From Pohlia nutans (Eukaryota > Streptophyta > Bryopsida > Bryales > Mniaceae), in contig CM040096.1 of NCBI GenBank assembly GCA_022496805.1, positions 15,625,501 to 15,689,500 on the forward strand: 64,000 bases of DNA, written 5' to 3'. Below are positions 59,571 to 64,000 of this stretch, piece after piece. The notes under the pieces were generated by a model that saw only the letters and a program-made list of their open reading frames with translations, searched no databases and was not told the origin of the DNA. Numbering within the stretch: the stretch's first letter is position 1; each line of letters starts with the position of its first letter. Made by a program: the position numbers and the translations under genes.

Positions 59571-59580
59571 AGGGTTAAAA

Positions 59581-59713
59581 TGTGTTCCTTGTGGTTGATG
59601 ATATCAGCAAGAGGGAACAATTTGATGAATTAATAGTTCATGTGGAAAAGCTTGCTCCAAGAAGCCGAGTTCTCATTACATCAAGAGAGAGCAACATCTT
59701 GAACAGTATCTTG
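59581..59713 (+). pseudogene. NLR2 fragment 2: kinase-2 and RNBS-B
   Basis: Resumes NLR1 homology at VFLVVDDISKREQFDEL and runs through SRVLITSRESNILNSIL (equivalent to NLR1 26312-26443). It ends at ATCTTG where the CACTA element begins. Confidence 0.9.
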
Positions 59714-60093
59714 CACTACTAGAAAATTCAGCGTCCAAATCAACAGCGAAGAGTTGATAGTTTCTGTTGATTCGGTCGCGTTGTTCCGGTCATCCATCAA
59801 CTGAAATCTGTTGATTTTTTCTGTTGATTTGGTCAAATAAAAAATGAAATCTAAAAAATAAATAAAAATAAAAACATTTTTTTCGCTGCCAAGATTTTTC
59901 GGGCAATTTTTTCCTTTTTTTGGCTGCCCGGCACTTCCGGGCAGCCAAGCTATGTACACACGGTTGCCACTTGGGATTGAACTCGGGACCTCATTCTTAT
60001 GACTCTACTCACTAATCAATTCACCACCACTAGAACTTGATGAACAATGCATGATTTTTTTTCTTACATATACACTTACTATTCTGTGTTTTC

Positions 60094-60452
60094 AAACTCA
60101 GCAGACTTTGGCGGCCATTTTGTCATAGTAGAATAACATTTTTCAAAACCCTTTAGACTAAGAAAAGCTAGGAAATCATGTTAACTTTCATCTACAAAAT
60201 CCGTTTGTGATTTTAAGCCTCCATTCAAAAGTTATAGACAAAATTCAGAGAGGGTGTTTGAAAATATCAAAGAAAATATTCCTTGCTACCGCACTCTGAA
60301 TTTTTTCTATAACTTTTGAATGGAGGCTCAAAATCACAAACGGATTTTTGGAGATCTAACTTAACTTGATTTACCAGCTTTTCTTAGTCCAAAGATTTTT
60401 TTAAAAAGTTATTGTACTATGACAAAATGGCCGCCAAAGTCTGCTGAGTTTT
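60094..60452. mobile_element. Fold-back element nested in the CACTA element
   Basis: AAACTCAGCAGACTTTGGCG at the left and its inverse at the right bound two long arms of about 150 bp (GGCCATTTTGTCATAGTA, TAACTTTTGAATGGAGGCT). The flanks are too T-rich to assign a target duplication. Confidence 0.7.
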
Positions 60453-60460
60453 TTTTTTAA

Positions 60461-61032
60461 CCTCTAAAGGATCGTAAGGCCCCCATGCGGATTTTAGAAC
60501 TAGAAAGTGAGAAAATTCCAGTTTTTGGGCTTTGAATTGTAGGATGAGCAACAAAGAGACCCTGGCTCTTTTTGAGAGCCAAATGTGTAGGTACTTCTTG
60601 ATCGGAAATTCATCAAGTGAGCGATTTTTGGTGATTTTTTGGAGTTGCACGGTGGATATCTAGGCGTCACTTCAGACCCTCATATCTTTCTCTTTACACC
60701 TCCAAATTCCTTGAAATTTTTTTCACATGTTTTAAATGATGATTTCTATTCACAATAAAACTTTTAGAATTTTTGGAGCACTTTTGAACAATCCGATTTC
60801 AGCATGTGTACAAAATATCCCAAACAAGTTCCATCAATCTTCTCAACAGTGGCATTTCTCAAAGATTGTGCGATTTTGTTGATCTTTTTTCATAAAAAAG
60901 CTACGTAAGTCTTCTTTAGTTTCAACGGTGCCGATCGTCAGAATTATCCCACACTAATAAGGTATTGAGCTTGCTACAAGAGCTAGTTAAGAAAACAAGA
61001 GCTAAGTTCAACACCCCCCGGTCCTTCAGGAG
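60461..61032 (-). mobile_element. TTAA-flanked MITE nested in the CACTA element, 572 bp
   Basis: Ends CCTCTAAAGGATCGTAAGG and CCGGTCCTTCAGGAG with TTAA at 60457-60460 and 61033-61036; inverted relative to the copies at 34.6 and 40.4 kb and slightly more worn at the tips. Confidence 0.7.
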
Positions 61033-61837
61033 TTAAATTGTGAATGATTAAGTTAAAAAAACTTTCAAAGTACATAGAACTTCAACCATGGAGTTTTAAA
61101 TGTTGCCCAAATGACGGTGTTTTAAATGTTTTAAATGTTTTGAGAGTCATAATTTTGTGCTTTGATGTTTTTCAACTTTAGGGATTATGTTCACAATCTT
61201 GTTTAGAGTTTGTATAAAGAATTTTAAACCAATTGGATCTATTTGTCATGGGTGCCCGAAATAATCCAAAACTCAAAAAAAAATCACCTTTTGAAAAATG
61301 ACTTTTTAATTGCAACTTGAATTGATCAAAAAAATTCTAGGCATTAACTTAATAGTGAAACACAATCTTTATTAAAAAATTCACATCTTGTATAATAATT
61401 GTATTCAACAAATATTGTATCAAAAAGGGCTTACTCAAAAGTGGAAAATGGTTTGAAATCATGACTCATGGTTTCGAGAGTTAATTAATTATTTGGCATC
61501 AATATACCAACCTTGCCCTACTGCTATGGTATAATAACAATCCAAAATCTTATAAACATACGAAGTCAAGTCCATAAATTGCAAAAGATTTCAAATATTC
61601 TTGAAATATTCCAATGGATTCTAGAATATTCCAAAAGATCCCAAAAGATCCCAAAAAGATTCCAGATTCACTAAAATTCTGTTGATTTGGTCATCGCACT
61701 ATTCAAATCAACAGAAGTAGATAACAATTTGTTGATTTTTACAAAAAGTTAAAAAATTAAAAATCGGTCATTGCAGTGCCCCAAACAACATAACTTAGTT
61801 GATTTTCTGTTGATTCGTTCACGATTTTCTAGTGGTG

Positions 61838-62446
61838 TTGGCAGATGTACCACAATCACAATGTTTTCTTTACCCCATGCCTATACTAAGTTTTCGAGAC
61901 TCTCTGGAACTCCTTCACCAATTTGTATTTGGCCAAGAGGAGATTTCAGATAGAGACTCTCAGACGCACTTCTTTCAGCATTCTTCTCAAGAGCTTGTAA
62001 GGAGTAATGGAATACCACTTGTGTTGGAAGTCATTGGAGGGTTCTTGGCTGATCGAAAGAATGAACCAGAATGTTGAAGGGAAGCAATTTCTGTACTTAG
62101 AGAAAGCCATGGTATTATTAGCAAGCTCCATATCATTTACGATCAACTTCGAAATGACATTGACAAGTGTCTGTTTGAAGACATAGCCTGCTTTATGCTG
62201 GGCCATTCCAAGCACATTGTTTTGGAATTTTGGAACTCAGTTGGGTATGATTCGCCGACGAGTGGATCGTTGCAGAGATTAATTGATAAGTATTTGATCA
62301 AAGTGGATGGTAAGGGACAATTACACATGCATGATATCTTGCGCGACATGGGCCGTGAGGTTGTTATGAATAGAGCCGGACACTATGATTTACTCAGCCA
62401 TATATGGCACCCTACAATGGCTGCAATGATTCTCCAGAAGCAACAT
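61838..62446 (+). pseudogene. NLR2 fragment 3: GLPL to MHD
   Basis: Continues NLR1 homology from LADVPQ to ILQKQH. TGG of NLR1 (EPEYW) is TGA here (about 62075-62077), next to a 3-base insertion, so the frame stops after KNEPEC. Motifs NGIPLVLEVIGG and LHMHDILRDMGREVV remain. Identity to NLR1 is lowest around 61880-62090 and rises to the right. Confidence 0.85.
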
Positions 62447-62647
62447 GTAAGATTTTTTTGTATATCACACAATGCTTGTGAAGAATAGTAGTTAGAATTT
62501 ATTTGGCTAATCATTCTGAAATATCTATATTGATAGTTCTATTTCATGTCTAATTATTGATATAATAATACTGATAATAACTTTTTGGAGGATAGTAATT
62601 TGGAATCTGCTTGACTTGTTCCATGACCAAACCATGTGTACATACAG

Positions 62648-62926
62648 GGTCTCAATGAAGTTTTAGTAGCCCTCTCTGTAGTTGGAGTGGATCATCACAT
62701 TGCGTCCAAAGCGGAGTCCTATGCAAGGATGAGGGCATTGAGATACCTCTCACTAGATGGTTATGGAGTTGAAGGCGACTTTTCAGGCTGGTCAATGGAA
62801 TTGAGATGGTTACAATGGAGATACATGCCTTTTGGAGAATTACCTTCAAGTTTGGAATTACCAAACTTGGTAGTGCTAGATCTTGCCAGCAGCCCTTGCC
62901 TCACTCGTGTTTGGGCTAGAATAGAG
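62648..62926 (+). pseudogene. NLR2 connector exon
   Basis: Matches NLR1 27242-27520 essentially base for base, as do the introns on both sides, with the same splice sites. Confidence 0.85.
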
Positions 62927-63470
62927 GTAAGTTTTGAGCACCTCATTAGCTAAAAAGAATTAGATACTTTCTGCGTTAATTACTAGTGTTAATCAAATGC
63001 ATTGCTATAGGAATTTGAACTTTATAATGGACAAATTGTTCAAGTAGAGTGACCTCGGGGAATGTCTTGATATGGGTACCACTTTTACGTGTCTCACATA
63101 GTGTGACTTATGTCTAAATTATTTTATGTGTGCTAGAAATTCCGTCTTTAACACCATGTATATAGTTGCAGCCATGGTGCCTATAATACCTTCTAATTTT
63201 TGTAATTTTATAATGTTTTTTTCTTACCAAAAAGATTTTTCTCGAAAATCACACTATTTTTGGAGGGGGTACCCATGTCAGACCACCACCCCCTCATAAT
63301 TGTGATGCATTGCAAGTGTGCATTTTGTTGATATAGGTAGACCTCGAAAATATAACTTGATGAATACATATAAGTGCCAAATATACCCGTTACTCATTTA
63401 GCCGTCCTCTTTCTTAAATATCAACAATTATGTTTAATTTTCATTCTTTCTCTCTCTGCTTGAACTCCAG

Positions 63471-64000
63471 GTTCCCTGTAATGTGCTGCGGGTTTTAATA
63501 CTCAGAGAGTGCACAAAATTGGAGAAGCTTCCTCAACACATTGACAGGATACTGGCGAAACTGAAGGTTTTGGATCTAGAAGGTTGCTTGTCTCTAAGTT
63601 CATTACCAGACCCTTTGGGGAACTTGGAAGAGCTTGAGAACCTAAATTTGTCCAGTTGCTCCAACCTCACCATTTTGCCAAATTTTAGCTCCCTTGGGAG
63701 CCTGCAAATCCTCAAATTGAATGAGTGTAAAGGTTTGTCCAAGTTGCCAGAATCATTTGGAAACTCTATGCTCAACTTAGAGGAACTGTGGCTGAATGGG
63801 TGTGAACTACTTCAAAGACTACCATCTTCTTTCTGCCAACTTATAAATCTCAAATATTTAAATATGAAAGAAACCGCCTTGGAAGAACTCCCGGATGCCT
63901 TTGGCCAACTTCAGGGCCTGTGGAAAGTTGATTTTGGAGGGTGCAAATGGTTGGTGAAATTGCCAGAATCGTTTGGGAACTTGTTCAACTTAGAGGAAGT
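63471..64000 (+). pseudogene. NLR2 LRR exon, continues beyond the window
   Basis: Corresponds to NLR1 28065-28594 with only one or two differences seen (for example CCAGAC for CCGGAC near 63607). The frame is open to the end of the window. Whether the 72-bp array is also present cannot be told. Confidence 0.85.

Larger units (their letters stand above)
36412..59580. mobile_element. Giant 23.2-kb DNA element inside NLR2
   Basis: NLR1 reads GAGCAAAAAGTGTTCC across this point. NLR2 reads GAGCAAAAA at 36403-36411 and GTGTTCC from 59582, so everything between is inserted. A perfect 22-bp inverted repeat starting TATTTCGTTATAATGGGAAT lies at 36417-36438 and 59549-59570, 5-10 bp inside the junctions. 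ACACAT outside the left repeat and ATGTGT at the right junction may extend it. A target duplication is not clear: an A-tract of four or five bases is all that is shared. Cargo: putative transposase, gene B, gene C, an HAD-like gene and an unidentified exon. The superfamily is unassigned. Confidence 0.8.
59714..61837. mobile_element. Non-autonomous CACTA element, 2,124 bp
   Basis: Left end CACTACTAGAAAATTC, right end inverse CACCACTAGAAAATCG, target TTG at 59711-59713 and 61838-61840; NLR1 has a single TTG there (ATCTTGGCAG). Subterminal repeats around TCTGTTGATT(T/C)GGTC recur near both ends, as in CACTA elements where they bind the TNPA-type protein. No transposase. It contains a fold-back element (60094-60452) and a TTAA-flanked MITE (60461-61032). 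Confidence 0.9.

Noticed and set aside
36412..59580. Large element as a Helitron or LTR retrotransposon
   Set aside because: Ends are inverted repeats, with no LTRs, no Rep/helicase and no reverse transcriptase.

Overview
The window looks like nuclear DNA of a land plant. It has GT-AG introns, plant-type resistance genes, Ty1/copia and CACTA remnants, many MITEs and AT-rich spacers. An NLR joining a protein kinase, a TIR, an NB-ARC and LRRs, with LRRs of the 'CSSLKQLPAEIGKLTGL' kind, points to a seed-free plant, most likely a moss. That placement is inference; no marker gene is present.

Layout. 1-5.4 kb: a decayed gene (A) between arrays of an 18-bp palindrome, with two exons of a DYRK-like kinase caught between the arrays. 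5.4-15.6 kb: MITEs, a copia gag relic and a decayed cysteine-rich secreted-protein gene. 15.6-17.9 kb: a kinase gene on the minus strand. 22.6-32.9 kb: a kinase-TIR-NB-ARC-LRR gene (NLR1) whose LRR exon holds about 55 tandem 72-bp units. 33-36 kb: LRR relics and MITEs. 36.1-64 kb: a second, 5'-truncated NLR (NLR2). Its NB-ARC exon is split first by a 23.2-kb element (36412-59580, 22-bp terminal inverted repeats) and then by a 2.1-kb CACTA element (59714-61837, TSD TTG). NLR2 runs off the right edge.

The large element carries a DUF7869-like putative transposase (minus, 36.8-39.6 kb), gene B (minus, 44.5-48.3 kb), gene C (plus, 51.2-57.3 kb), an FCP1/NIF-like HAD-fold gene (57.5-58.4 kb) and an unidentified exon (58.7-59.3 kb).

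The most interesting signal is that genes A, B and C appear to be one family. Each has an N-terminal ParB-like segment (DGQH / DGNHRLHA / NGQH) and a C-terminal region resembling a permuted (beta-class) N4/N6 DNA methyltransferase whose catalytic DPPY-type motif is missing. Each lies beside its own palindrome family: GTTAGGCATATGCCTAAC at A, CCTCGGTACCGAGG at B, TTAGCTCGAGTCGAGCTAA at C and at the transposase. This suggests transposon-encoded, sequence-specific DNA-binding factors paired with parS-like sites, perhaps acting like the VANC anti-silencing proteins of Arabidopsis VANDAL elements. The homology is seen by eye; the function is a hypothesis. All three genes here carry stops, frameshifts or insertions, so these copies are probably dead.

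Several open frames given in simple translations start at GTG or TTG. Here these are exon interiors, and starts were reassigned to splice acceptors or ATG codons where possible.
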